This document shows, piece by piece, positions 56,801 to 63,489 of a stretch of 64,000 bases of DNA. The notes beneath the pieces were generated by a model. That model saw only the letters and a program-made list of their open reading frames with translations. It made no database searches and was not told where the DNA came from. Origin of the DNA: Aradus depressus (taxonomy: Eukaryota; Arthropoda; Insecta; Hemiptera; Aradidae); NCBI GenBank assembly GCA_963662175.1, contig OY759215.1:21317079-21381078 (forward strand). The letters are read 5' to 3'. The stretch's first letter is position 1. The number at the start of each line of letters is the position of its first letter. Position numbers and translations under genes: made by a program.

Positions 56801-59304
56801 GGACCCCACAAACCTCTTTCCCATTAAAAATTTTGATAATATCATCAAACGTAAAGAGCTAGCAGTAATATATTATGTTTCGGACCCCACAAACCTCTCT
56901 AGCAGTAATATTATGTTTCGGACCCCACAAACCTCTTTCCCATTCAAAATTTTGATAATATCATCAAACGTAAAGAGCTAGCAGTAATATATTATGTTTC
57001 GGGCCCCACAAACCTCTCTAGTAGTAATTTCATGTTTCGGACCCCACAAACCTGTCTAGCAGTAATTTTATGTTTCGGGCCCCACAAACCTCTCTAGCAG
57101 TAATTTTATGTTTCGGGCCCCACAAACCTCTCTAGCAGTAATTTTATGTTTCGGACCCCACAAACCTCTTTCTTTCCCATTCAAAATTTTGATAATATCA
57201 TCAAACGTAAAGAGCTAGCAGTAATTTTATGTTTCGGGCCCCACAAATCTCTCTAGTAGTAATTTTATGTTTCGGGCCCCACAAACCTCTCTAGTAGTAA
57301 TTTTATGTTTCGGGCCCCACAAACCTCTCTAGTAGTAATTTTATGTTTCGGACCCCACAAACCTGTCTAGCAGTAATTTTATGTTTCGGGCCCCACAAAC
57401 CTCTCTAGCAGTAATTTTATGTTTCGGGCCCAACACACCTCTTCCCTATTCAGAATTTCAACATGTCATACATCCTATATATTATTTATTCCGGACCATC
57501 CTCTAAGTACTAATTACATTTGAAATTTCATAAAAAGCGGATCAACCGTCAAAGAGCTACAAGCACTCATTTTTTTTGTTTTGAGGCCTCCACAAGCCCT
57601 TTTCCTTTTCAGAATTTCGACATGTCACATAATCTATACTTATATTCTAAGTTTGACGATCCTCGAAAGCAGAAAATTTCATGAATATACGTTCAATCGT
57701 TTTCCCATGAAGTCTATTAGTATTTTTTTTGTAATCTTGATAATATTAGAATTATTCCAAGTATTAATTACCAAAAAATATACAATAATAAAATTAAATA
57801 CATACAAAATTGCACATAAAAATAACAAAAATTATAATTTTGTGTTGACGAACACTTTATTTAGTTTTCTGTGCAACTTTCAGTTTTTCGCCCATAAATC
57901 GAAACTAAAATTTGGGGGATAGTTCCTAGAAGCAGGAATTAATAAGAATTATATAAAAATCTTAGTGAAGCTCAAGAAACCAACTGAGGTTAAATTAGTT
58001 CATAATTAATAAGAAATATTGAGGGAGATACGTTTCAATAATATCGATTGAATACTTCCGCAGTTAATTTATGATAAATCGATGCATGTAAGTAAATACA
58101 TTTTTAAAAATAATAATCAAATATGGAAATCCTTTAGAAAAAATAAAAAGGAAACAACTCCCCGTACCGGCGGTCAAGGCCTAAACAATTATAGTTTATT
58201 TTTTATAGGTACTACCTATTTAATAAACCACTGTTATAATGATCAACGTATTTTGTATTTTCTCATTAATATTTCTTTGCCATGGCAAAGGTCCAATGTT
58301 TGTGTAAATATTGTACTAATGGTTCTGTTAGTTTCTTACTTGAATATGCAAAACAGACCTATTTCGTATGACAAAAGAAAACAAGAAGACACTCAATTGT
58401 TTTTCATGAAAAATAATATTATTTGAACAATAGCTTCTTCTAACAACTGAAAAAAATAAATGGAAATTTAATATTGAAAATAAAATAATCATTTCATATG
58501 GCGTACAAAGCAGTTTATATTTTGTACCAAATTGCTGTTCAAGGGTTTAAGAGCAAAATCTATGTATTTTTTATTACAATAATTTTTGTCATTACAAAAT
58601 TGTTTATAAGCTATGTAAATACCATACCATCTCTATTAATTTAATACATTTTAACAAGTGAAATGAACTTATTTTAACGTGCAATTTTCAAGCAAGTAGC
58701 GAAAATTGTATAATTAAATTTTATAATCTGAACCATCTCATATTAGGATATAATTCACTTAAATAATAATTTTTTTAAAAAGAAAATAATAGGTTTTTAG
58801 GCCTAATGAACTTACCATAGCAATTGGAAATGCGATAGACGCTTCGATGTAATCTTTAATCCGGCACAATTTTGTTGGTTCTTGAGTATCCCGATTTTTG
58901 GGTCCAAGTACATCGTTGATAACACATATAATAAAGTAAGTAGCTTGAAGAAGCTGTAAAAACAAAACAAATAATAAATTCCCACAAAAAAACGTCAAGG
59001 GCCTCAAAGGGATAACCCTAAAACGTAAACAAGACACTTGGAGAAGGTAACACTTAGGTAACACTTGTTTTTGATTTTTTTTTTTTTTTCAGAAATTCAT
59101 AAAAACACTTACAGCGTCCCAATAGGTGAGAAATTTCAATTTGTAACCAAAAGCTGAAAAAATGGGAGACACTTCTTTTGGGATGTCAACAAAAAACCAA
59201 TCATAGTAACAGCCAAATGTAAAGTGAACAGCTCCTAGGACGTGAACAGAGGTGGATATTATCCTAAATAATCGTCCATGGTCTCTCTCGAGTGAGACTT
59301 CCAT
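35526..59304 (-). CDS. AIG1-like: AIG1/ADTRP-family membrane hydrolase, five exons
   Basis: The coding exons on the minus strand are 59304-59113, 58953-58816, 56397-56180, 52392-52241 and 35557-35526. Together they give 732 nt, or 243 residues plus stop, close to the 230-245 residues usual for AIG1/ADTRP. These are multipass membrane proteins that hydrolyse fatty-acid esters of hydroxy fatty acids (family knowledge). The family signature runs FLTYWDA, then DREL..PK..D, then WLNHVMHT, then GLWVYP, then LGEKLN. The catalytic Thr of the family aligns with Thr60 and the catalytic His with His145. About six hydrophobic segments are visible, near residues 13-32, 57-80, 98-120, 146-163, 168-188 and 205-226. 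Intron phases are 0, 0, 2 and 1 and all fit. The predicted end, KKIK, is a KKXX ER-retrieval signal. Exons 1-4 are firm; exon 5 is inferred. I cannot tell AIG1 from ADTRP orthology. Confidence 0.9.
35690..36115. repeat. 51-bp tandem repeat, about 8 copies
   Basis: GTGGGGTGAAATG recurs every 50-52 bp, with CAAAACTACCATATTTTGAA between. Because 51 is divisible by 3, the minus strand gives a repeated 17-residue frame (35615-35899); this is an artefact. It lies in intron 4, about 130 bp upstream of the candidate exon 5. Confidence 0.9.
36116..37620. other. AIG1 intron 4 background
   Basis: AT-rich with poly-A at 36229-36254. Apart from the SINE fragment at 36458 nothing is recognised. Confidence 0.4.
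36458..36520 (+). mobile_element. SINE-A subfamily head fragment
   Basis: GGGCGGCGATAGC, CTACTGAGCTCAAGATCGCG. Only the tRNA-like head is left; the B box is lost. Confidence 0.6.
37625..38780. repeat. Imperfect inverted duplication, arms about 300 bp
   Basis: Arms 37625-37935 and 38450-38780 pair in reverse: ACAAAATACATTCC with its relative at 38625, TTATCTATCCAAA with TTTGGATAGATAA, and CGGGAATTTCGCAAAATCAT with ATGATCTTGCGAAATACCC. SINE-B sits in the spacer. The frame at 38653-38907 lies in one arm and is probably not a gene. Confidence 0.75.
38221..38415 (+). mobile_element. SINE-B copy, best preserved
   Basis: Head GCCATGGTGGCCATGCGGGC, a hairpin CATGGTCTCACCATG and a B box GGTTCGGATCC. 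The body has CTCCCGGGGCCACGG and the tail is A-rich (AAGAAGAAGAAAAAAAG). The long arm before the B box resembles a class II tRNA (Leu/Ser type). Confidence 0.82.
38781..41545. other. AIG1 intron 4 background, low repeat content
   Basis: The longest stretch here without a recognised repeat. A TA run lies near 40585-40605. No coding sequence is supported; frames at 39865 and 40431 look random. Confidence 0.45.
41546..41875 (+). mobile_element. Diverged SINE-A subfamily copy
   Basis: Head GGGTCGGCAGCTCAGAGG, decayed B box, body and tail GGGCATGACTCACAATAACT present. Confidence 0.78.
42032..42242 (+). mobile_element. SINE-A copy with central deletion
   Basis: The head joins directly to AAATTTAGGACTCCC, losing the CCTTCGGATGG block. 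Tail CATAATAACTAACT. Confidence 0.85.
42243..43864. other. AIG1 intron 4 background
   Basis: No gene or named element. Contains the hairpin at 43254-43306. Confidence 0.4.
43254..43306. repeat. Perfect 20-bp hairpin
   Basis: TTTCTCATATTAATCATAAT pairs with ATTATGATTAATATGAGAAA around a 13-nt loop. Confidence 0.8.
43865..44265. mobile_element. Possible decayed hAT-type MITE
   Basis: The left end has TTCCCAACCTTTTTTTACAT, CCCGGCACACTT; the right end has CGTCACGGCACCCCTG. These resemble hAT ends, but the TIR match is poor and no TSD is seen. Confidence 0.35.
44650..45240 (+). pseudogene. Degenerate LINE reverse transcriptase fragment
   Basis: A frame shows HIIIPIHKKC, NNYKPICLSQFLNPVLERRL, GIVEEQAALRPGRQNQDHLY, then FLDLTAAFDTVPR (RT motif A, with the first Asp) and a broken VG.RQ...PILFNIF (motif B). 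The YADD motif is missing. Stops and shifts make it a pseudogene. It matches RTE/CR1-like non-LTR elements in style. Confidence 0.8.
45290..45960 (+). repeat. Tandem array of a LINE C-terminal fragment, about 138 bp units
   Basis: CTATGAAGAAGACC recurs at 45312, 45449, 45570, 45708 and 45846. Units read WEDTIYRRAVGRDM then, after a shift, GDLNRLLLGRNRWKSHLLYE, the end of the upstream LINE. Two units carry the same 17-bp deletion. The antisense 159-residue frame at 45424-45903 is a by-product of the in-frame 46-codon period. Confidence 0.85.
45961..46858. other. Mostly unassigned; lone hAT-like terminus near 46346
   Basis: CAGGGGTCGGTAAACTTTTT at 46346 looks like a hAT end but no partner end was found. 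The rest is AT-rich. Confidence 0.35.
46859..47132 (+). repeat. 68-bp tandem repeat, four near-identical copies
   Basis: AAATGAAATTAATGAGAAAT begins at 46861, 46929, 46997 and 47065. The copies appear identical, so the array is young or homogenised. Confidence 0.95.
47133..47770. other. AIG1 intron 4 background
   Basis: No gene or named repeat. Confidence 0.4.
47771..47933 (-). repeat. PLE pseudo-LTR-like fragment
   Basis: Minus strand reads AATGATGGTGTAGTGCTGAA then ACAGG, resembling the hammerhead-like block with a mutated start. A nearby inverted GGTGTAATGAC lies at 47905. Confidence 0.4.
47934..48125 (+). repeat. 32-bp tandem repeat, about 6 copies
   Basis: ACTGTGCTAACTAGCAGATC then GGTAAACATTGT repeats with few changes. 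Confidence 0.9.
48126..49187. other. AIG1 intron 4 background
   Basis: AT-rich; nothing recognised. Confidence 0.4.
49188..49345. mobile_element. PLE-like foldback, third family
   Basis: The inverted ends ATTTCATAAAATATATATAA and complement of ATTTCACAAAATGTATATAA enclose TACTTTCGGT and ACCGAAAGTA. The right side matches the fragment next to the PLE endonuclease at 22862. Confidence 0.7.
49269..49300 (+). ncRNA. Hammerhead-like core linked to the PLE endonuclease family
   Basis: TTGAAGA, one T, GGTA-GCAA-TACC, GAAA, GTACC. Stem II is perfect; C3 of the core is replaced by T, which would impair standard activity. Confidence 0.4.
49346..50150. other. AIG1 intron 4 background
   Basis: No gene or named repeat. 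The frame at 49881-50075 shows no family resemblance. Confidence 0.35.
50151..50443 (+). mobile_element. SINE-A copy with a deletion after the head
   Basis: Head to CCCGGCCGACG, directly joined to TCCTTCGGATGG. The rest is near consensus, tail CATAATAACTAACT. Confidence 0.9.
50561..50640 (+). repeat. Tandem duplication of about 34 bp
   Basis: TAGCTGCCCCACGTCACTTC occurs twice, 34 bp apart. Confidence 0.8.
50826..51024 (-). mobile_element. Diverged SINE-A subfamily fragment
   Basis: GAGTCCTAAATTGTGC, GGGTCTTTAACGAGAACCTG and a head ending CTGAGTTACCAGCGTC. Confidence 0.75.
51225..51445. mobile_element. PLE-like foldback, second family
   Basis: Arms ATATCTTCGGCATATCTTCC, AGAGGTGTCC and complement at 51405-51440. 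One arm carries CCTGAAGAAGGGGG...CCCGAAA on the minus strand. Confidence 0.7.
51288..51317 (-). ncRNA. Hammerhead-like core, second family
   Basis: CTGAAGA, one A, a G-rich stem II GGGT...ACCC with a long loop, then GAAA. C3 and G5-A9 are all kept; stems I and III are short and unclear. Confidence 0.38.
51446..52240. other. AIG1 intron 4 start region
   Basis: AT-rich, without recognised elements. Confidence 0.4.
52241..52392 (-). CDS. AIG1-like: Exon 4 of the AIG1-like gene
   Basis: The acceptor CTGTTCCAG is followed by a G that completes Trp183 from exon 3. Residues 184-233 contain SGLWVYP, the family's W-VYP motif, then the last membrane helix and LGEKLNKLLW. The donor GTAAGT is phase 1 and leaves a G for the next codon. 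Confidence 0.88.
52838..53070 (-). mobile_element. SINE-A fragment, part of a head-to-head chimera
   Basis: Tail with AGGTTAGGATAGG, then body to GGACGGCGTGCTTA. It then switches to the plus orientation without the tRNA head. Confidence 0.88.
53071..53178 (+). mobile_element. SINE-A fragment, inverted partner
   Basis: TTTATTTTATCTGAGAGGTA to GGTACTCGTTAAAG. Confidence 0.85.
53315..53779 (+). pseudogene. LINE ORF2 C-terminal fragment
   Basis: An open frame of about 154 codons: YYNIEIWNTQLSNIRNGLKE, later SSIRLIIKLRGELLHLSYTP, FVCPMCCSPCKEDLYHFLIT, CPKYDDL. The CPMC...C..D..HFL..CP.Y pattern is the zinc-knuckle tail of non-LTR retrotransposons (Jockey/I-like). It ends at an AATAAATAAATAAATA tail, so it is a 5'-truncated insertion. 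It is still open, hence fairly young. It lies in AIG1 intron 3. Confidence 0.82.
53790..53820. repeat. AT microsatellite behind the LINE tail
   Basis: (TA)n directly follows the AAATA-repeat tail. Confidence 0.85.
54047..54215 (+). mobile_element. Diverged SINE-A subfamily fragment
   Basis: GTGTGCTTGCCTACTATGCTC, TTTATTTGGGAGATGAGCC and TACTCATCAAGATCCCTAAC are recognisable. Confidence 0.6.
54584..55159. mobile_element. MITE, 576 bp, TIRs about 37 bp
   Basis: Ends CGCCGTTCCGGAAGAACAGT and its complement; pairing continues through GACGTAAATGCAAAA. TAT/ATA flanks suggest a TA target (Tc1/mariner type). GACGTAAATG-like and ACAGTGACGCAAG sub-terminal repeats occur inside. No coding sequence. 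Confidence 0.88.
55310..55510 (-). repeat. RepX fragment
   Basis: AAAAGTCGGTGAATCATG, GTAGCCGATTTGGCTGAAAA, ATTCAATCTATCGGGAGTT. Confidence 0.7.
55862..56015. mobile_element. PLE-like foldback, second family
   Basis: ATTTCGGAACACTTTCACGT pairs with ACGTGAAAGTGTCCCGAAAT around CTATGAACGTCGTTCATAG. The right flank GAAGACACCTCTGGAAAAAA matches 28670 and 51412. Confidence 0.75.
56180..56397 (-). CDS. AIG1-like: Exon 3 of the AIG1-like gene, catalytic His exon
   Basis: Encodes residues 111-182 plus two bases of codon 183. The acceptor is TTTACAG before TTC GTA GGC, and the donor is GTAACT, phase 2. It contains DREL, the LPKVLDPYFPPWLNH segment and HVMHT; His145 in MHT matches the catalytic His of human AIG1. 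This is the most diagnostic exon of the gene. A foldback repeat sits about 55 nt upstream of its acceptor. Confidence 0.92.
56436..56605. mobile_element. Small foldback element beside AIG1 exon 3
   Basis: TACTAAATAAATAAGTAATA, CGGATGTATC and their complement lie at 56470-56505 and 56575-56612. ATTTAGTAGCAT is found at 56423-56434 and 56606-56617, a possible 12-bp TSD around a 170-bp insertion. Confidence 0.65.
56738..57440 (+). repeat. Composite tandem array, 38-bp units
   Basis: TAGCAGTAATTTTATGTTTC then GGGCCCCACAAACCTCTC repeats about 15 times. Some units are separated by a second module, TTGATAATATCATCAAACGT then AAAGAG. This gives a higher-order structure. It is in AIG1 intron 2. Confidence 0.92.
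57441..58815. other. AIG1 intron 2 background
   Basis: AT-rich. The two 113-114 residue frames at 57581 and 58082 are low-complexity and unlike any family I know. Confidence 0.4.
58816..58953 (-). CDS. AIG1-like: Exon 2 of the AIG1-like gene (46 codons)
   Basis: Encodes residues 65-110, starting LLQATYFIICVINDVLG and ending AFPIAM. The acceptor is TTTTTACAG and the donor is GTAAGT directly after the ATG codon; both are phase 0. It holds the rest of membrane segment 2, a charged loop and the start of segment 3 (IEASIAFPIAM), matching the family pattern of a charged loop followed by LAFP. Confidence 0.88.
59113..59304 (-). CDS. AIG1-like: Exon 1 of the AIG1-like gene (64 codons)
   Basis: Encodes residues 1-64, from MEVSLERDHG to KFLTYWDA. 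The ATG at 59304-59302 is chosen because it begins the family-like N-terminus; a GTG lies six codons upstream in the same frame but no better ATG is seen. The first membrane segment and the conserved FLT with catalytic Thr60 lie here. The exon ends GACGCT followed by the donor GTAAGT, phase 0. Intron 1 is only 159 bp. Confidence 0.88.
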
Positions 59305-59480
59305 AATGGGAGGGAGACACACGGAGAGAGAGGACGAAACGACCAGGCCGGAGGTCCGTCCAATACTAAACTAGACCCGCGGCCCCAAACCCAACCCATT
59401 GTGAAGGTTATTTGTGGCAGGTCAGGTGGGAGTGGAGGGGGGGGGGGGGGCACCCATCCTGTCTACGCTACACACTAAGA
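59305..59480 (-). promoter_or_regulatory. Probable 5' flank/UTR of the AIG1-like gene
   Basis: This stretch just upstream of the start codon is clearly more GC-rich than the surroundings. It contains a purine-rich tract, an inverted CCAAT box near 59371-59376 and a G-run near 59438-59450. No TATA box is obvious. Promoter assignment rests on position and composition only; the transcription start cannot be placed. Confidence 0.35.
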
Positions 59481-59969
59481 TATGCGGATTTTGAAAATAT
59501 GTATTTGAATAATACTGAGAACACATTGACCTGCACTAGTTCTCTAGTTCAGCTTAGTAGGAGCGGATGTATGTGGAGGGGGAAGCGAGGGACATAACAT
59601 AGACCCACGCGCCTAGAACCAAACATTAGACGTATTCAAAAAAATATCGAAATTTCACGTGAACTTGTTATAGCGAAGTCCCTGACCACTACTCTTATCA
59701 GTTTTAATGATTTTTTTAACTTATTTTCCGATTGAAGACTTGCACTGAGCCGGCTCGGCCATGAAGGCGAACTAAGGCTATATGACAGAAGAGTTTTTTT
59801 ACTGTGAAGATCCTTAAGTTATATTTTTAATATCTGACTGCGATAAGAGGAAGGTATTGTTTTTCACGATTTTATATGTAATAGTATTTTCTTTAATCTT
59901 TAGTAGTGTAATAATAAAAATTTTATTTGCATTAGATTATAACATTTTTGCAATACTTCAATATAAAAA
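59481..59969. other. Upstream flank of AIG1-like, unassigned
   Basis: Moderate GC to 59610, AT-rich after. No gene is supported. Confidence 0.35.
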
Positions 59970-60185
59970 AGTATTCGGCGAATCACAGACTATAGTTTTC
60001 CTCAGCACGAATTAATCAATTAGGTTTTCGCTCTTCCTCCAAAATCAATCGACCGTTGGGACTATAAACTCAATATTTGACTTCCATAGTGGCTTCCGAA
60101 TCCTCATACTAAATTTTGTGTTGATACATTCATTACATCGGCAGTTATTGAGATTGTTGTGTTAAGCTTCCCCCCAAACAGCCCT
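59970..60185 (-). repeat. RepX fragment
   Basis: TCGGCGAATCACAGAC, AGCACGAATTAATCAATTAG, ATTCATTACATCGGCAGTTA. It is truncated by the SINE piece that follows. Confidence 0.72.
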
Positions 60186-60209
60186 CCCCCCACCCTTGGA
60201 GTGACTAAG

Positions 60210-60432
60210 TAAAGAGCACGCCGTCCTTCGGATGGGCCGTTAAACTATGGTCCGAGCTTGTACAATGTCAAGTACTCGTTGAAGACCCCTGCCCTAGGTG
60301 AATAAAAATTTAGGGTAGGCAAAATTTAGGACTCCCACAGTAGAGTCGGGCCTTGTTCACCAGTGACGAAGGAGCACTCTGGTAGTAGGCGATATGACCA
60401 CGCACTTAAAGCCCGGGCATGTGACTAACTAT
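60210..60432 (+). mobile_element. SINE-A copy, head lost
   Basis: Starts AGCACGCCGTCCTTCGGATG and continues to GCCCGGGCATGTGACTAACT. Confidence 0.88.
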
Positions 60433-60469
60433 ACATTTCGATAAACTTTTTTTTTTTTTTTTTTTTTTT

Positions 60470-60628
60470 TGTATTTTTTTATATCTTATTTTTTTATCTT
60501 TTATATATTTTTTTATATCTTATTTTTTTATCTTTTATATATTTTTTTTATATCTTATTTTTTTATCTTTTATATATTTTTTTATATCTTATTTTTTTAT
60601 CTTTTATATATTTTTTTTATATCTTATT
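60470..60628 (+). repeat. Tandem repeat of about 33 bp, T/A-rich
   Basis: TATATCTTATTTTTTTATCT units repeat about 4-5 times after poly-T. The 68-residue frame over it is low-complexity and not a gene. Confidence 0.85.
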
Positions 60629-60633
60629 TTATT

Positions 60634-60980
60634 GAGGGCGCCGGTAGCTCAGTGGTATGCGTGCTTGACTTCTGAGCTCAAGGTCGTGGGTTCGTAGCCC
60701 GACCGAGGCCCTTAGTTTATTTTATCTGGGAGGTAAAATAAACTTAAGCACGCCGTCCTTCGGATGGGACGTTAAGCGATGGTCCCGAGCCTGTACGATG
60801 TCAGGTACTCGTTAAAGACCCCTACCCTAGATGAATAAAAATTTAGGGTAGGCAAAATTTAGGACTCCCACAGTAGAGTCGGGCTCATGTCCACCAGAGT
60901 GACGAAAGAGCGCTCTGGTAGTAGGCGATATGACCTCGTAGTTAAAGCCCGGGCATGAGTCATAAAACCTAACCTAACCT
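60634..60980 (+). mobile_element. SINE-A, full length and youngest-looking copy
   Basis: CTTATTTTATT flanks at 60623-60633 and 60981-60991 (11-bp TSD). Length is 347 bp: tRNA-like head (60634-60710), central body, 3' domain and tail AAAACCTAACCTAACCT. A box TAGCTCAGTGGT intact; B box region has GGTTCGTAGCC, one change. Serves as the family reference here. Confidence 0.96.
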
Positions 60981-61254
60981 CTTATTTTATTTTTTTATTT
61001 TTAATTATTTATTTTTTATTTATAAACGTATCCCCTGTAATGAAACTTTATCTCCCTTCCCATAGGACAACAACCTACCACAACTCCCTCCTATCCAGGC
61101 TAACTCCCTCTGGAACTCTCTATTTCTATTTTCATTTCTCTTTATTATTTTCACTAGTCTATTATATTGTTTCACTCATTGTTTGCCTGTTTTTAACATT
61201 TAGTATTTACTTCTAGAGACCTCTTTTATTTTATTTCATATTTCTGTGGTGTTG

Positions 61255-61485
61255 CAGTAAAGGGGTATATGTCAGTTTTTCTGTTTTCAGTTTTCAGAGG
61301 ACTCCCATGTTTCTCAGTTGTCCCCCTTTTCACTTCCTTTTTTTTCAATGATGTCATAAGATTCTGACTTATTTCTCTTTACCCCAACATAGAGATCACC
61401 TATCTAAAGCAAGTTATGACTTGCTTTAGATAGGTGTTACCCATTTTCACAAAAAATTGACATATACCCCTTTACCCAAACAGCA
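61255..61485. mobile_element. Foldback MITE with a nested hairpin
   Basis: Outer ends GTAAAGGGGTATATGTCA and complement TGACATATACCCCTTTAC. Inside, CACCTATCTAAAGCAAGT pairs perfectly with its complement around TATG (61397-61436). Confidence 0.75.
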
Positions 61486-62039
61486 CAGATTTATTCTTTT
61501 CAACTGGTTGATACTTGTATACTCTTGTTTATTATTTATGTTATTATTCTTAGGGGATTTATGTCCCAGAATAAAGATTATTTTTCATTTTCATTTATTT
61601 CCATTTTAATTTTCATTTTTAATGAAGGAAAATTGATATCGATAGTTACTTAGACTATCCATAGTCATATATAATATATATATAGATAGTACTATCGACT
61701 ATCGCCTATCCGTACTAACTACCAAGCCGTTAACACTCCGATATCAATAAAAAAACATGTTTTCTATGGTCTATTACATGTTACTTTCTACAGGTCATAA
61801 AACAGTATTGTTTTACGGCTTAATTAATTACGATATCATGGGTTCCATGTTGTTTTATAATTGTTTTAGATTGTAGTGGCGTTACGTTATTGCTGAGGTA
61901 GGTAAGTGAACCTTTTAAATTATATAGTAGTTAGTAGATAGTTATATAGTATAGCATATAGTAGTTAGTAGAGTAAATTATTGTAGTAGATTTATATAGA
62001 CCATTCGATTATCAACTCGATTTTTCTCACCTAAAGCGC
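61486..62039. other. Unassigned AT-rich stretch
   Basis: Contains TAGTTAGTAGATAGT-type short repeats near 61920-61990. No gene. Confidence 0.4.
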
Positions 62040-62260
62040 TGTAAGTATATGCATTCAAACACCCATAAGGACGACAGCTATTAATTTTCTGCGCAATCGG
62101 CTTGAGGAAAACGGGAGATCAGAGCAAGGCACAACTAAAAAAAACTAAAAACTGTCGATGTAATGAATGTATCGACACAAAATTAATTATCAGGATTAGA
62201 AGTCACAATCTTAGTCAAAAATTGAGTTTTAGCAAATGGTCGATTGGCTTTGAAAATAAT
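62040..62260 (+). repeat. RepX fragment
   Basis: AAGGACGACAGCTATTAATT, CTGTCGATGTAATGAATGTA. Confidence 0.7.
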
Positions 62261-62334
62261 ATTTTAGTAGTTTGCTAGAGGAGGATATTTTTTTTTGTGA
62301 ATTAATTTTGTTTTATTAAGCAGTCACAGTTAAA

Positions 62335-62640
62335 AAAAAAGTGGTCAGCAAGTCACCGGCAATGTACTTCCCTAGAACGAATTAATCGATTAAGTTGTCG
62401 CTCTCCCTCTAAAACTAATTGACCGTTTGGGTTGTCAATCAATACTTCATGTACATAGTGTGTTGTGTTGTATTCACATACTATATATTGATGTATTAAT
62501 TACATCGGCATCATTGGGGTTTTCGGGCGATGTCGCGTAGAATTAATAGGTGTCGTTTCTTATAGTCAGTTAAAACGTCAACATACATTTTGTGACGATT
62601 CCATAACTTTCCCTATACTTCCTATATCTGGGAAAGTAAA
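62335..62640 (-). repeat. RepX fragment
   Basis: Minus orientation, from GTCAGCAAGTCACCGGC to ATAACTTTCCCTATACTTCC; with 62040-62260 it forms an inverted pair. Confidence 0.7.
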
Positions 62641-62649
62641 CATTGCAGG

Positions 62650-62844
62650 TAGACGAGTGGATATGGAAGCAATGTTTGACATAGCCAGTGGATGATAGCC
62701 TCTGTCGACTCCAGGCTGTGACAGCCTTCTCTTCAGAATTAAATGTCTCATCATGTCCATTGTCAGGAGCATTTCCACTTCGAAATCATCAAATAGCCCC
62801 TCTTCTACCTCTTCAACCGTTGATCTGTCATTATTGTTTACCAT
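62650..62844 (-). other. Unidentified ORF, acidic N-terminus
   Basis: An ATG frame of about 65 codons, MVNNNDRSTVEEVEEGLFDD then FEVEMLLTMDMMRHLILKRR, reads into RepX at its 3' end. Composition is less AT-biased than nearby frames. It may be the N-terminus of a transposon protein or a decayed exon. I do not recognise it. Confidence 0.25.
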
Positions 62845-62850
62845 TTATTA

Positions 62851-63485
62851 ACCTTTTTAAGTCGTATTAACTTTTATAATTATTTTATAACATTTATTAT
62901 AACTAGGCTCAAATCTTATGATTCACAATTAATATTATTATACCGAACCAGAAGATTATGATTATTTTGTTTTGAATGTTAAAGGACAAAGATATATATT
63001 TATAATGATAAGGTCCTTTCTTGTTCGTAAATATAATTTATTATGTACTTAGTCGAAGGTATAATTTGATTTTTAAACAAGTTGTAATTGTATTTTGTTG
63101 TTCTATATTTGAACGCGAAGTGATAAAGTATTTAATTTCTTCTTTATTTGTAAATTATGACGATTACACTCTGACAGTCATCTGATAAAAAGTATAAGAT
63201 TTGTGATTTTCTATTTTTTGTATGTGTATTTTTTTTTATAAATAAATAAAGACTTAATAATTTTAGGTAACAGTTCAAAAATATTTATTTTATAATATCT
63301 GTTATCGGGTTCATAGATACTTATCTCATATCCTCATGTATGCTCTTCAACTAATAATAATAATAATAATAATTTTTCTTTAACTTTCTATTATATTTGA
63401 ACTAACATGAACAGTACCTAACTGTTTCGTTTTAGTTTCTCTCAAATATGTTTTAAATTTATAAAGATATAACTGTTACTTTGTA
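62851..63485. other. Unassigned AT-rich stretch
   Basis: Contains (AAT)n at 63352-63373. No gene. Confidence 0.4.
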
Positions 63486-63489
63486 CGTG

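Noticed and set aside
57581..58426. Two ORFs over 110 residues in AIG1 intron 2
   Set aside because: AT-rich composition, no domain or splice context; likely chance.
60469..60675. FYILFFYLL-type hydrophobic ORF
   Set aside because: Low-complexity T/A repeat, not a membrane protein.
60634..60710. Possible functional tRNA gene
   Set aside because: A and B boxes are present but the acceptor stem does not pair and the sequence continues into a repeated SINE body.
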